Assembly: GCF_000255115.2 (NCBI RefSeq)
Contig: NC_018068.1
Coordinates: forward strand, 1,707,977-1,771,976
Length of the DNA: 64,000 nucleotides
Reading direction: 5' to 3'
Source: Desulfosporosinus acidiphilus SJ4
Lineage (GTDB): Bacteria; Bacillota; Desulfitobacteriia; Desulfitobacteriales; Desulfitobacteriaceae
A program made the position numbers and the translations under genes. The notes under the pieces are model-generated. The model saw only the letters and a program-made list of their open reading frames with translations, was not told the origin of the DNA and made no database searches. Shown here in pieces: positions 24,786 through 33,316 of this stretch (positions are counted from its first letter, which is position 1; each line of letters opens with the position of its first letter).

Positions 24786-26243
24786 ATGAAAACAGCCGCT
24801 GAGTATGAAGAAAGCCTTAGGAAACTTAATTTAAAGGTTTACCTGCAAGGTGAACTGGTTGAAAATCCCGTCGATCACCCTATCATCAGACCCTCGATGA
24901 ACTCAGTCAAAGCAACCTATGCTTTAGCTGAAGATCCATTGTATCAGGATTTAATGACTGCTGCCTCCCATCTTACAGGTAAGAAGATTAATCGCTTCTG
25001 CCATTTGCATCAAAATACCGATGATCTGATCAAAAAGGTCAAGATGCAGCGTCTCTTGGGACAAAAAACGGCGGCGTGTTTCCAACGCTGTGTGGGGATG
25101 GATGCCATTAATGCTGTGGACAGTGTAACGTTTGAAATAGATCAAACGTTGGGTACAAACTATCATGAGCGATTTATTAAATTTTTAACTAAAATGCAGG
25201 AAGAGGATTGGACAGTTGATGGAGCTATGACTGATCCCAAAGGGGATCGTGGTTTATTCCCCAGTCAACAAGCAGACCCTGATCTTTATGTCCGTGTTGT
25301 TGAAAAAAGTGATCGTGGGATTATCGTTCGAGGGGCTAAAGCTCATCAAACGGGAGCTTTGAATTCACATTGGATCCTGGTGATGCCTACCAGTACAATG
25401 CGCAAAGAAGACGCAGACTACGCCGTTTCCTTTGCCGCTCCTGCGGATGCAGAAGGAATATTTTATATCTATGGCCGCCAGTCTTGTGATACGCGCAAAC
25501 TGGAAGGCGGAGATATTGATGTTGGGAATAAGCAGTTCGGAGGACATGAAGCCCTCATGGTTTTTGATGATGTATTTATTCCTTGGGAAAATGTTTTCAT
25601 GTGCGGTGAGTATGATTTTAGTGGAGTCTTGGTGGAACGCTTTGCTGGGTATCATCGCCAAAGCTATGGAGGCTGTAAAGTTGGTGTTGGTGATGTGCTT
25701 ATTGGAGCTGCAGCGCTTGCAGCAGATTATAATGGAGCCTCCAAAGCTTCTCATGTCAAGGATAAACTCATAGAAATGACGCATCTTAATGAAACTTTGT
25801 ATGCCTGTGGAATTGCTTGTTCAGCTGAAGGTCACAAAACTGCCTCAGGTACTTATTTGATTAATATGCTGTTAGCTAATGTGACGAAACAAAATGTTAC
25901 ACGTTATCCTTATGAAATAGCTCGCTTGGCTGAGGATATAGCCGGAGGGTTAATGGTGACCATGCCTTCGGAAAAAGATTTGCGTCATCCGGAAATTGGC
26001 AAGGTCGTTGACAAATATCTACGCGGAGCCAATTCTGTACCTACTGAAAATCGAATGCGCATTTTGCGTTTAATAGAAAATATTACGTTAGGTACGGCTG
26101 CAGTCGGTTATCGGACGGAATCAATGCATGGGGCCGGTTCTCCGCAGGCCCAGCGTATTATGATATCTCGCCAGGGCAATCTGGAACAAAAAAAGGAGTT
26201 AGCTAAGGCAATTGCCGGAATTGGCAAGAAGAAGGAGGGTTAA
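24786..26243 (+). CDS. abfD: 4-hydroxybutyryl-CoA dehydratase / vinylacetyl-CoA delta-isomerase
   Basis: 485 residues, same length as the Clostridium aminobutyricum enzyme. The unusual 4Fe-4S ligands known there (Cys99, Cys103, His292, Cys299) correspond to C98 and C102 (AACFQRCVGMD) and H290 and C297 (GYHRQSYGGCK). Other segments (FCHLHQNTDDL, MTDPKGDRG, MHGAGSPQAQR) are typical. It is a homotetramer containing FAD that converts 4-hydroxybutyryl-CoA to crotonyl-CoA through a ketyl radical and is oxygen-sensitive. Together with the CoA-transferase it feeds 4-hydroxybutyrate (from GABA or succinate) into crotonyl-CoA metabolism. AAAAGGAGGAG is an ideal ribosome binding site. Confidence 0.95.
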   Translation: MKTAAEYEESLRKLNLKVYLQGELVENPVDHPIIRPSMNSVKATYALAEDPLYQDLMTAASHLTGKKINRFCHLHQNTDDLIKKVKMQRLLGQKTAACFQRCVGMDAINAVDSVTFEIDQTLGTNYHERFIKFLTKMQEEDWTVDGAMTDPKGDRGLFPSQQADPDLYVRVVEKSDRGIIVRGAKAHQTGALNSHWILVMPTSTMRKEDADYAVSFAAPADAEGIFYIYGRQSCDTRKLEGGDIDVGNKQFGGHEALMVFDDVFIPWENVFMCGEYDFSGVLVERFAGYHRQSYGGCKVGVGDVLIGAAALAADYNGASKASHVKDKLIEMTHLNETLYACGIACSAEGHKTASGTYLINMLLANVTKQNVTRYPYEIARLAEDIAGGLMVTMPSEKDLRHPEIGKVVDKYLRGANSVPTENRMRILRLIENITLGTAAVGYRTESMHGAGSPQAQRIMISRQGNLEQKKELAKAIAGIGKKKEG

Positions 26244-26353
26244 TTAGGTACTATTAGAACAATCGTAAAAAGTAAATTTGTTTCTTAAGCGATTATTTTA
26301 ATACGATTATTTACAAAAAATATCCTAAAATAGAAAAGATCGGTGTCAATAAT

Positions 26354-26662
26354 ATGTTAAGTAAGCAGATAAGCATTAATTTTTGTGGCGGTTGCAATCC
26401 AATGATCAACCGCCTCGTAATATCCCAAGAAGTTGAAAGTCTTCTTTCCCCTCTAGGCATTAAGGTGATTTATAATAGTTTTGAGAGCGATTTAATTATC
26501 TATTTAAGCGGGTGCTCCTCGAATTGCGCTCAAAAGTATAGTAGTGTCAATTCGCCTTGTATTATCGTCACTTCGGCCGGTGTCAATGCCATTGCCGTCG
26601 AAGAAGATAAAATCGTTACAGAAATAATAACCAGAATAAAACGATTTTATGAAGTGGTGTAA
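26354..26662 (+). CDS. Cysteine-rich small protein of unknown function, linked to the 4-hydroxybutyrate genes
   Basis: 102 residues. Near the N-terminus is ISINFCGGCNPMINR (CxxC followed by N-P); in the middle YLSGCSSNCAQKYSS; then SPCIIVTSAGVNAIAVEEDK. Five cysteines, two in a CxxC and two in a CxxxC arrangement, suggest metal or Fe-S binding or a thiol role. The family is not one I can name. It lies 110 bp after abfD in the same direction with no terminator between, so it may be the third gene of the sigma-54 operon. No good ribosome binding site is visible (CGGTGTCAATAAT), a reason for caution about the start. Confidence 0.6.
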   Translation: MLSKQISINFCGGCNPMINRLVISQEVESLLSPLGIKVIYNSFESDLIIYLSGCSSNCAQKYSSVNSPCIIVTSAGVNAIAVEEDKIVTEIITRIKRFYEVV

Positions 26663-26710
26663 ACTAGAGTTTGAACAAGCTTTTTTTGCACTATCAGTTT
26701 AAATCAAAGA

Positions 26711-26780
26711 AGAACATGTTAAGTGAGACTTTTGAGCGGTTTTGCTGCTCGGACGTAAATACTTAACGTGTTCTTTTTTA
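26711..26780 (+). terminator. Long hairpin terminator
   Basis: AGAACATGTTAAGT (26711-26724) pairs with ACTTAACGTGTTCT (26761-26774, one G-U pair) and is followed by TTTTTA. The 36-nt loop carries a smaller GAGC/GCTC hairpin. It ends the 4-hydroxybutyrate gene group. Confidence 0.8.
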
Positions 26781-26889
26781 ATTTTTCCCGAGTTGTCCAA
26801 TGTGTGGATAGGATCAATAACAAAAAGCAAAATATAGTTTACATTAGGAGTAGTATATTGTATAATATGCAATATAGGGGGGATGAGAA

Positions 26890-27090
26890 TTGAAGAATCT
26901 GAAATTGAAGGCCGCAAGAGCCGGATTGGATATGTCCCAAGAACAGTTAGCCGAGTCGGTGGGGGTAACAAGGCAGACCATCGGTATGATCGAGGCTGGA
27001 AAATTCAATCCATCATTACAGTTGTGTATTGCAATTTGCAAAGTATTGGGAAAAACCCTAAATGATATTTTTTGGGAGGTAGAATCATGA
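26890..27090 (+). CDS. XRE-family small DNA-binding regulator
   Basis: 66 residues forming one Cro/CI-type helix-turn-helix: KLKAARAGLDMSQEQLAESV, GVTRQTIGMIEAGKFNPSLQ, then CKVLGKTLNDIFW. It belongs to the YozG-like group of short regulators that sit with membrane protein genes. TTG 26890 has AGGGGGGATG upstream. Its stop overlaps the ATG of the next gene by 4 bp (ATGA), so the two are translationally coupled. Confidence 0.9.
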   Translation: MKNLKLKAARAGLDMSQEQLAESVGVTRQTIGMIEAGKFNPSLQLCIAICKVLGKTLNDIFWEVES

Positions 27091-27545
27091 GAGATGAAAG
27101 AGTTGAACAAGCCAAAAATAAAATAAGAAGTGAAATTGCAGTCATTATCTATATCGCCATAGCTGTATCATTTATAGTAAAAAGATTCTATTTGAATATG
27201 AGTTTGGAGGAATGCATTACAGAATATTTGATTTTAATCTTTTTTTCGGTGTATGAAGTCATAAGAATGAATATGTTGAAGGTAAGTCTCTTCAATGTTT
27301 ACCCTAAGCGTGGAAACCGGCAATTAATGATTGTAATGATTGTCGCGTTTTTAATAGTAGCATTGGCAGCCTTTGCTTTTCCTTTAACAAAAGGGTCAAC
27401 CGTAAAGTTTTCATATGGCTCAATAGTTCCAGTGATGATTTTTTTAGTTTTTTTTGTTGGTATATCTTTAATTGCCAGGAAATATCATCAAGACAGAGCC
27501 ATTAAGTACGAAAAAGAATTTGATGATAATGAACCTGAAGAATAA
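27087..27545 (+). CDS. Four-helix membrane protein coupled to an XRE regulator (DUF6773-like)
   Basis: 152 residues from ATG 27087 (GGGAGGTAGAATC before it). There are four hydrophobic segments: ~14-33, ~42-60, ~85-105 and ~118-138. The N-terminus is charged and the C-terminus acidic (EKEFDDNEPEE). The pairing of a small XRE regulator with a membrane protein of this size is common in Firmicutes; the membrane protein's role is unknown and the DUF6773 match is from memory of the layout only. Confidence 0.65.
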   Translation: MRDERVEQAKNKIRSEIAVIIYIAIAVSFIVKRFYLNMSLEECITEYLILIFFSVYEVIRMNMLKVSLFNVYPKRGNRQLMIVMIVAFLIVALAAFAFPLTKGSTVKFSYGSIVPVMIFLVFFVGISLIARKYHQDRAIKYEKEFDDNEPEE

Positions 27546-27715
27546 TATCCTTTCTGAAGGGAGCGACAGTTTTTTGTAATACTATTTTTCATAATTGCCT
27601 GGTTAAAAGGGAGGCAGATTTAATTTCATGAATCTTGTATGCATGTTTAGAAACTGTTTACTTGATATATACAAATTGATAATATACAAGTAAACGCGTT
27701 AAACATTATGTAAGC

Positions 27716-27766
27716 AAAGCAAAGGTGCTTTGAGGGAATTTTTCTCTCCGAGCACCTTTGCTTTTT
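27716..27766 (+). terminator. Rho-independent terminator
   Basis: AAAGCAAAGGTGCT (27716-27729) pairs perfectly with AGCACCTTTGCTTT (27751-27764), followed by TT. The loop is 21 nt. It lies 170 bp after the membrane protein gene. Confidence 0.8.
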
Positions 27767-27807
27767 GAAGGTTCAATATAAAGATATAGTATTCTGGTAA
27801 AACTGAG

Positions 27808-27925
27808 TGAACATGGTCACGTAAAGCCAAATCTCGGGGCTTTGGTGGGAGACTCTAGCCCCACGGAAGAAATAAAAGGAGTAACCCCCACTTATAGAAG
27901 TAGGGGTCTTGGCTGGGGGTAAATT
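27808..27925 (+). repeat. Dispersed repeat R2, copy B
   Basis: Aligns with copy A at 21219-21312. Its 3' part GTAACCCCCACTTATAGAAG with TAGGGG forms a hairpin (CCCC-A-ACTT/AAGT-A-GGGG type), which also matches the minus strand of 30985-31015. It sits immediately upstream of the PII gene and so is probably in its leader. Confidence 0.55.
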
Positions 27926-27948
27926 AAGAAGAGTAAGAGGCGACAGAG

Positions 27949-28287
27949 ATGAAAAAAGTGGAAGCAATCATTCGTCCGGAGAAGTTAGATGAAGTAAAGG
28001 AAGCACTCAGCAAGAATTGGATTAATCGCTTGACAAATAGTCATGTTTTTGGAAGCGGTAATCAAAGAGGGTATATTAAAGTATATAGAAATGTAGAGTT
28101 TAATGCGTACTTTATTCCTAAAATGAAAGTCGAGGTTGTGGTCAGGGATGAGGACGTTGACAGGGTTGTAGAAATAATTACCGAAATGAGCAGAACAGGG
28201 ATAATTGGTGATGGCAAAATAGTAATAGCGGCTGTTGAAGATGCAGTAGCAATTAGAACCGGCAACAAGGGAGAAAGAGGATTATAA
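27949..28287 (+). CDS. P-II family nitrogen regulatory protein
   Basis: 112 residues, the standard PII length. The start MKKVEAIIRPEKLDEVKEAL is diagnostic. The T-loop region reads FGSGNQRGYIKVYRNVEFNA and includes a tyrosine near position 50; the C-terminal signature VVEIITEMSRTGIIGDGKI is intact, as are the ATP-contact residues RTG near the end. PII proteins sense 2-oxoglutarate and adenylate state and bind partner proteins. The T-loop differs from textbook GlnB/GlnK, and no amtB, glnA or nif gene adjoins it, so the partner is unknown. Confidence 0.88.
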   Translation: MKKVEAIIRPEKLDEVKEALSKNWINRLTNSHVFGSGNQRGYIKVYRNVEFNAYFIPKMKVEVVVRDEDVDRVVEIITEMSRTGIIGDGKIVIAAVEDAVAIRTGNKGERGL

Positions 28288-28311
28288 GGGAGAACGGCCG
28301 GTCTTTAGCTC

Positions 28312-29274
28312 TTACAATTGCTTTTGCTTTCTGAGCTGATAAGCTACCAATTCAAAATTAATGATAACAATAGCAAGAAGAGTTATTCCCCCGCCGACAA
28401 GTTGGATAGGTAAAACGCTTTCTCTTAATATGAGGTAACCACTGAGTACTCCCACCACAGGGATCAGATTTAGATAGATCGTAGTCAGAGCGACATCTAA
28501 GCGTTTCAAGGCATAAGTATACAATACGTATCCTGCAACGGAACAAAAAACTGCCAGAAACAAGAGATTTCCTAAGACCGTCAGAGAAAAGGGCCTCCAT
28601 TCTTTATACTCAAAGAGTGACAATGGGATAAAACATAAAGTGCCAAAAAAAGTTTGGTATGTTGTTAAAAATAATCCTGAATATTTCTTTTGCAGGGACT
28701 TATTGACTAAAGTAAAAAAGGCCCAAGACAGCATCGCACAAAGCATTAAAATGTTGCCTAAGAAGTGGCCGGAATTCAGATCAACTTTTCCATTTGCTGT
28801 AACTGCAAGATAGGATCCTCCTATGGCAATAAAAACTCCCGCTATTTTCATGATGGATAGCTTACTGTGAAAAAACAAAATGTCGAGCATGATTGTAATA
28901 ATGGGTACCACTGAGACTATCAGTGATGCATTTGTTGCAGAGGATAATTTGACTCCATAATTTTCAAACAGGAAATAAATAGTAATGCCGAAAACTCCGC
29001 CCAAAAACATTTTTGGCAGATCGGATTTATCCAGCCTTGCCTGGGGTTCAACTCTACGGAGAATAATCCCAAGTATTATGGAAGCCAGTGCAAAACGGAT
29101 AAGTGCCATCGTTATGGGAGGGATTTCAACAACGGTTATCTTGATGCTTACATAAGAAATGCCCCAAAAAATAATTACGGCCAACATGGCCAAATTGGCA
29201 TAAAACTGTTCACTATAAAGAACAGAGGGCAATCTCCTTCTTACCGTTACTTCGTTACTTAAATCACATTTCAT
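28312..29274 (-). CDS. EamA/DMT-family transporter
   Basis: 320 residues with ten hydrophobic segments in two EamA repeats (~25-155 and ~170-305). Typical segments are FWGISYVSIKITVVEIPPIT, LENYGVKLSSATNASLI-like and KRLDVALTTIYLNLIPVVGV. The family exports or imports small metabolites such as amino acids; the substrate is not predictable. ATG 29274 follows AGGGGAATTGCT; the longer upstream frame has no ribosome binding site. The stop lies 24 bp from the convergent PII stop. Confidence 0.85.
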   Translation of the reverse strand: MKCDLSNEVTVRRRLPSVLYSEQFYANLAMLAVIIFWGISYVSIKITVVEIPPITMALIRFALASIILGIILRRVEPQARLDKSDLPKMFLGGVFGITIYFLFENYGVKLSSATNASLIVSVVPIITIMLDILFFHSKLSIMKIAGVFIAIGGSYLAVTANGKVDLNSGHFLGNILMLCAMLSWAFFTLVNKSLQKKYSGLFLTTYQTFFGTLCFIPLSLFEYKEWRPFSLTVLGNLLFLAVFCSVAGYVLYTYALKRLDVALTTIYLNLIPVVGVLSGYLILRESVLPIQLVGGGITLLAIVIINFELVAYQLRKQKQL

Positions 29275-29757
29275 AGCAATTCCCCTGTTCTTCAGATAAT
29301 AACTGTTGAGGATTATATTCGGAAATTTATCGTCTATTATACATAATATTAGATACTGGGGCAATAATCAATGGTATGAGTACGTGTGTAAAAGATGGGC
29401 TGGGGGCCTTTCACTTTTTGAGCTTGTAAAAGTTCCTAAATAAAACAAATGCAGTCATAGACCTGAGTATGATAATTAGGTAAAAAGGAGACCCTTTATA
29501 TTGTAAAAAGCTAATATAATGATATAATAATTATTAAATAGTATAGAAATTAAAATAGGGAAAACGAAATAAGAAATACGAAGTAAATGCCCAAATGCCC
29601 GATACATATTATCAGCCAATCCAGTAAATGCGCTTTTAGGCAAAACTACAACTATCTCCATGAATTGCCCAAGAAAGGCTAAGGCAAACTAAGACTAATT
29701 AGCCGTTAATAAACTAATAAACTCAACCGGAAGAAAGTCGTTAAGGGGAGGATACGA
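29275..29757. other. Intergenic stretch, no confident gene
   Basis: AT-rich. A 61-codon minus-strand frame (29476-29661) begins MEIVVVLPKSAFTGLADNMY and runs into a hydrophobic stretch, but has no clear ribosome binding site or family. No hairpin with a T run is evident. Promoters for the divergent EamA and nitroreductase genes presumably lie here. Confidence 0.4.
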
Positions 29758-30333
29758 ATGTCAAGAAAATTTGATTATGAAATTATGTCTGAGATAAAAG
29801 AACGATGGTCGCCCAGGGCATTTGATAGTAAGAAGGTTTCCAGAGATGAGATCATGTCGCTGCTTGAGGCAGCAAGATTTGCACCTTCTTGTTTTAATGA
29901 ACAGCCATGGCGATTTATTATTGCCGATGAGGAAAAAACACTGCAAAAAATGCTAAGCATTTTAGCACCGACGAATCAGGAATGGGCCAATAAAGCTCCG
30001 GTGTTAATTCTCATTGCATCGAAAAGGACTTTTACTTTAAACGGGAAAGAAAATTACTGGCATATGTTTGATGCTGGAACTGCATGGGGATATTTCTCCC
30101 TGGAAGCCCAAAGACGTGGGCTTATTACTCATGCTATGGGTGGTTTTAATCGCGAAAAGGCCCGGGAAGAATTTAATGTACCAGATGATTACACAATTAT
30201 TACAGTTATAGCATTAGGATATTACGGACAAAAAGGTGACTTGAGTGAGGATTTGCAAAGTCGAGAACATCCTGAAGATAGAATGAAAATCTCCAGACTT
30301 ATATTGGAAGATAATTTGAATTCTGCAAAATAG
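29758..30333 (+). CDS. Nitroreductase-family FMN oxidoreductase
   Basis: 191 residues. FMN-binding arginine segment IKERWSPRAFDSKKV (R-(S/W)-x-R-x-(F/Y)) at the N-terminus, LLEAARFAPSCFNEQPWRFI at ~38-57, and the C-terminal ITVIALGYYGQK FMN loop. The family reduces nitro groups, quinones or other acceptors with NAD(P)H and works as a dimer. Substrate not predictable. GGGGAGGATACGA is the ribosome binding site. Monocistronic, with its own terminator. Confidence 0.9.
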   Translation: MSRKFDYEIMSEIKERWSPRAFDSKKVSRDEIMSLLEAARFAPSCFNEQPWRFIIADEEKTLQKMLSILAPTNQEWANKAPVLILIASKRTFTLNGKENYWHMFDAGTAWGYFSLEAQRRGLITHAMGGFNREKAREEFNVPDDYTIITVIALGYYGQKGDLSEDLQSREHPEDRMKISRLILEDNLNSAK

Positions 30334-30396
30334 CTTCTTAAACAAACTAACGTATGTTTCAATTTGATTCTTATAATTTAGCGGATATTTCGATAG

Positions 30397-30440
30397 AAAA
30401 GCCACGCAGTCCTTATTTTTCAGCTGCCTGGCTTTTTTCG
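30397..30440 (+). terminator. Rho-independent terminator
   Basis: AAAAGCCACGCAG (30397-30409) pairs with CTGCCTGGCTTTT (30424-30436) with one mismatch, followed by TT. It lies 64 bp past the nitroreductase stop. Confidence 0.75.
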
Positions 30441-30595
30441 TTAGAATTTAATTTCCTCTGTACTATATTTGAATATTGTGATAATCTTGATTTATGAGAA
30501 TAATTTAATTATATGACATAAAGTGGCAGCAAGGATGGCAGACGTAGATATCACAAGGTTAAAAGCACAAGAGCAAATTATAGGGAAGGTGTAAT

Positions 30596-30970
30596 ATGAA
30601 ACAGCGAATTACTACTGATCAACTTCAGCAACTCAGTATGGAACAGCGAAACAAACTCAAAGAATGGTGGATGCCGTCGTTTGGAGATTTATTTGTTTTC
30701 GAAGAATATTGCGATGAGAATTTATTTGATTCCGAGGATGAAATCAACATAAATTTTTTCAATGCAAAGATCAAACCCTATAGTCTCCCCTTACTTACGA
30801 TTGGTCAATGTTTTAGTTTATTGGAACCCTATAGACCGAACCTTCAAAAGGATCATGTTCAAGAAGATTTATGGACTTTAGAAATAAAAATTGACAATAA
30901 GTCGGAGACAATTATAAAACGAGATCTTATAGATGCTCTATTTGAAGCGATAAAATTAATTCTTGTCTAA
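30596..30970 (+). CDS. Hypothetical protein, 124 aa
   Basis: Starts MKQRITTDQLQQLSMEQRNK, then LKEWWMPSFGDLFVFEEYC, an acidic middle (DENLFDSEDE) and a C-terminal part with SLPLLTIGQCFSLL and IKRDLIDALFEAIKLIL. The opening (R-I-T-x-x-Q-L-x-x-L-x-x-x-Q-x-x-K-L-x-x-W-W) resembles small phage- or plasmid-borne proteins of Firmicutes, but no function is known. GGGAAGGTGTAAT precedes the ATG. Cytoplasmic, no membrane segment. Confidence 0.65.
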   Translation: MKQRITTDQLQQLSMEQRNKLKEWWMPSFGDLFVFEEYCDENLFDSEDEININFFNAKIKPYSLPLLTIGQCFSLLEPYRPNLQKDHVQEDLWTLEIKIDNKSETIIKRDLIDALFEAIKLILV

Positions 30971-30984
30971 AAGTTATCCTCAGT

Positions 30985-31100
30985 AAAGGCTCCCACTTCT
31001 CTAAGTGGGGGTTACTTGTTTCTCAAGTAGTATCAGCCTTTGGTGCTATCTGCTTCTCTGCTGCTGTGCGGCTGAGGGAGACACTGGCCAGGGAAGTATA
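30985..31100 (-). repeat. Dispersed repeat R2, copy C (diverged, opposite orientation)
   Basis: Minus strand contains GTAACCCCCACTTAGAGAAG then TGGGAGCC, matching copy B at its hairpin; here CCCACTT/AAGTGGG pair around CTCT on the plus strand. The adjoining ~80 bp match copy B only weakly. It fills the gap between the hypothetical gene and the phosphatidylserine decarboxylase gene. Confidence 0.45.
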
Positions 31101-31270
31101 TATTTTTGTCAGAATATCGGTTATTTTTGTAAAAACAAGTAAAATATTGTTTAACAAATTCTTCATAGACAGTCTATGGAAGCATTTTTAGATAACGATT
31201 ATAATGAATATATATGAAATTTCGTTCGTTACGATTACGTAACAACGTCTTTCATTTCCTCTCCCTCTTC

Positions 31271-32179
31271 TTAACCCCTCCTTGAGAGGGGGATTTTTTT
31301 ATATCCGATTCTTTCTCCCAGTAAGACAGAGCTTTCGATACCCCGCTTAGTTTGTTCAATGATATCCTCATCGATGCTTACTTGATCTGACTCGAAAAAT
31401 AGGATTACCGTGGAACCCCCAAATTTGAAATAGCCCTTTTCATCTCCGCGGTTTACCGTTGTTTGGGGGGTGTAGGTTTGAACAATTGAACCCACACAGG
31501 TTGCGCCAACTTCTACATATAATACATCAGCAAAATTGTTTGAGTGGAAAATGGTCCACTCTCTTTTGTTTTCACAAAAGAGCTTTTTAACCTTTTGGAG
31601 GGCAATCGGATTGACAGAGTAGTAGGCACCTTTTATTTTAATTGTGTTCTCACAAGTGCCGCTGTCTATAAAGTGAAAACGGTGATAATCGGTGGGACAG
31701 AGTCTTAAAATCAAACAAGTACCATTGGTGAATTTCTCGGCGATTTGATCGTTATTGATCAATTCTCTGAGGCTATAGGTAAAACCTTTGACCTGAACCA
31801 GTTTCTCTAGATCTATAGTTTCGTAAGCTAAGAGCTTCCCATCTCCAAAAGAAATAAGCGATAGGTCATCCTTATCTATTGGACGGGCTTGAGGCTTCAA
31901 TTTGCGATAAAAAAAGTCATTAAAGGACGAAAAATCACGAAGTCCTTTTTCGGTTAGCGATAAATCTATGTTAAAATTAGAAACGAAAGAACTGATTTTT
32001 CTCCTGCTGATTCTTCTGGTTAAGTACCAACCATATAAGCTGGAAAATATTCTTCTTTTAATAATAAGTTCTAACAGACTTAAACCTATAGGGGAGGAGT
32101 AGGTCCAATTCAGAACTTTATCTCCGGCTACCTGTTCAATTTCATAAGATTTATTGTTCCGATTATAATATTTAATCAA
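31271..32179 (-). CDS. psd: Phosphatidylserine decarboxylase proenzyme
   Basis: 302 residues, type II Psd length. The self-cleavage site is [12 protein letters not shown] (G255-S256), where cleavage makes the pyruvoyl group on the new alpha chain; the GGST form is usual in Clostridia. Catalytic partners are visible as [10 protein letters not shown] (Asp ~113) and TDYHRFHF (His 166/169). The enzyme decarboxylates phosphatidylserine to phosphatidylethanolamine at the membrane. TAGGAGTTGATATA precedes the ATG. The pssA gene is not adjacent. A plus-strand terminator lies inside the last codons. Confidence 0.92.
   Translation of the reverse strand: MIKYYNRNNKSYEIEQVAGDKVLNWTYSSPIGLSLLELIIKRRIFSSLYGWYLTRRISRRKISSFVSNFNIDLSLTEKGLRDFSSFNDFFYRKLKPQARPIDKDDLSLISFGDGKLLAYETIDLEKLVQVKGFTYSLRELINNDQIAEKFTNGTCLILRLCPTDYHRFHFIDSGTCENTIKIKGAYYSVNPIALQKVKKLFCENKREWTIFHSNNFADVLYVEVGATCVGSIVQTYTPQTTVNRGDEKGYFKFGGSTVILFFESDQVSIDEDIIEQTKRGIESSVLLGERIGYKKIPLSRRG
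31275..31300 (+). terminator. Plus-strand terminator embedded in the psd 3' end
   Basis: CCCCTC pairs with GAGGGG around CTTGA, followed by GATTTTTTT on the plus strand. On the minus strand these bases are the last codons of psd. It would stop transcripts coming from the 30596 gene. Confidence 0.65.
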
Positions 32180-32271
32180 TTATATCAACTCCTATTGAGG
32201 ACATTGTAAGTTATTGTTTAGCGATTAATCAAGTTGTAAGCAAATTAATTACAAAATAGGGGAGAGATCGT

Positions 32272-32880
32272 ATGGTTATTATGAATCAATTTATGAACAT
32301 CCCAACAACTAGTATTTCTGACGCAACGAGTGGACTAAATAACTTGGATTCAACTATTAAACCGCTAAAGGAAACTTATAAAATTTCAGGGAGAGCCTTT
32401 ACTGTAAAGATACCGGTAGGAGAAAACCTTGCTGTACTAAGAGCGATAAGAAACGCAGGGATTGGCGATATTTTAGTCATTGATGCGAAAGGCGATACTT
32501 ATCGAGCCATAGCAGGGGATTTTATTGTTGGAATGGCAAAGACATTGGGTTTAGGCGGAATCGTGGTAGACGGGGTGATCAGAGATATTTTGGGAATTAA
32601 ACAGTTAGATTTTCCGGTATTTTGTAAAGGAACCACGGTAGCTGCCAGCAGTAAACATGATCAAGGAGAAATTAACGTTCCTATCTCCTGTGGCGGAACA
32701 ACAATTTATCCCGGGGATATTGTTGTAGGTGATGTTGATGGTGTTGTTGTCATTCCTCAGAACAAAATAGATGAGGTTTTTAGAAAATCCCTTGCCAAAG
32801 TTAATGCTGACCAGGAACGCTCGGAAAGCATCTTGGGAGATCCGGATAAAGTAAGGAGATACCTTGATAACTTAGTCTGA
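32272..32880 (+). CDS. RraA-like / 4-hydroxy-4-methyl-2-oxoglutarate aldolase-family protein
   Basis: 202 residues. TTSISDATSGLNNL opens the domain, GRAFTVKIPVGENLAVLRAI follows, GDILVIDAKGD and GGIVVDGVIRDILGI (the G-x-x-x-D-G-x-x-R-D signature with the catalytic Arg-Asp) lie at ~90-110, and GDIVVGDVDGVVVIP near ~150. The fold is shared by RraA inhibitors of RNase E and by metal-dependent HMG/oxaloacetate-decarboxylating aldolases; the RD motif favours an enzyme. AATAGGGGAGAGATCGT is the ribosome binding site. Confidence 0.87.
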   Translation: MVIMNQFMNIPTTSISDATSGLNNLDSTIKPLKETYKISGRAFTVKIPVGENLAVLRAIRNAGIGDILVIDAKGDTYRAIAGDFIVGMAKTLGLGGIVVDGVIRDILGIKQLDFPVFCKGTTVAASSKHDQGEINVPISCGGTTIYPGDIVVGDVDGVVVIPQNKIDEVFRKSLAKVNADQERSESILGDPDKVRRYLDNLV

Positions 32881-32968
32881 TTAAGATTAGCCAACTTGGC
32901 ACAAATTTAAGGTATATTGAATCGTATCATCGAGCTAAGGGGTATGAATTGATTGGTTAACGGATATG

Positions 32969-33008
32969 AAGATCCTGCACCTAGAAATAACGGGGTGTAG
33001 GATCTTTA
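32969..33008 (+). terminator. Rho-independent terminator
   Basis: AAGATCCTGCACC (32969-32981) pairs with GGTGTAGGATCTT (32994-33006, one G-U pair), followed by TATT. It ends the RraA-like transcript. Confidence 0.75.
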
Positions 33009-33153
33009 TTAAGCGGCCCTCAACGATTTGTCGGAGAGGGCTGATATACTTTATTGCGAGGTGGATTTTTCCATTGATATTTCGTTAAAGCGTGGTTATA
33101 ATAGAACATAAGTTCTGATGATACCAAATATACGTGCTGAAAGGCGGATTAAA

Positions 33154-33315
33154 ATGAGAGATATTTGCGTTGAATGTGCCCAAAAAACAAATTGTACAGA
33201 GCCTTGCGAAGAGTGGTTGATAGTTCATGAGCAATGCCCTGTATGTCATAATAAACTGATACATTTAGGAGGATGTACCGAGTGTATCACAGGGGATTGG
33301 GCAAAGTGTGGTTGA
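33154..33315 (+). CDS. Small cysteine-rich zinc-ribbon-like protein (53 aa)
   Basis: From ATG 33154 (AAAGGCGG upstream): MRDICVECAQKTNCTEPCEE, then EQCPVCHNKLIHLGG and CTECITGDWAKCG. Nine cysteines are arranged mostly as CxxC pairs. The last part resembles the C-terminal zinc ribbon of anaerobic ribonucleotide reductase (G-x-C-x-x-C-x-G-D-W-x-x-C-G), but the protein is stand-alone. Probably binds zinc; function unknown. The next gene's ATG is 1 bp after its stop. Confidence 0.65.
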   Translation: MRDICVECAQKTNCTEPCEEWLIVHEQCPVCHNKLIHLGGCTECITGDWAKCG

Positions 33316-33316
33316 C

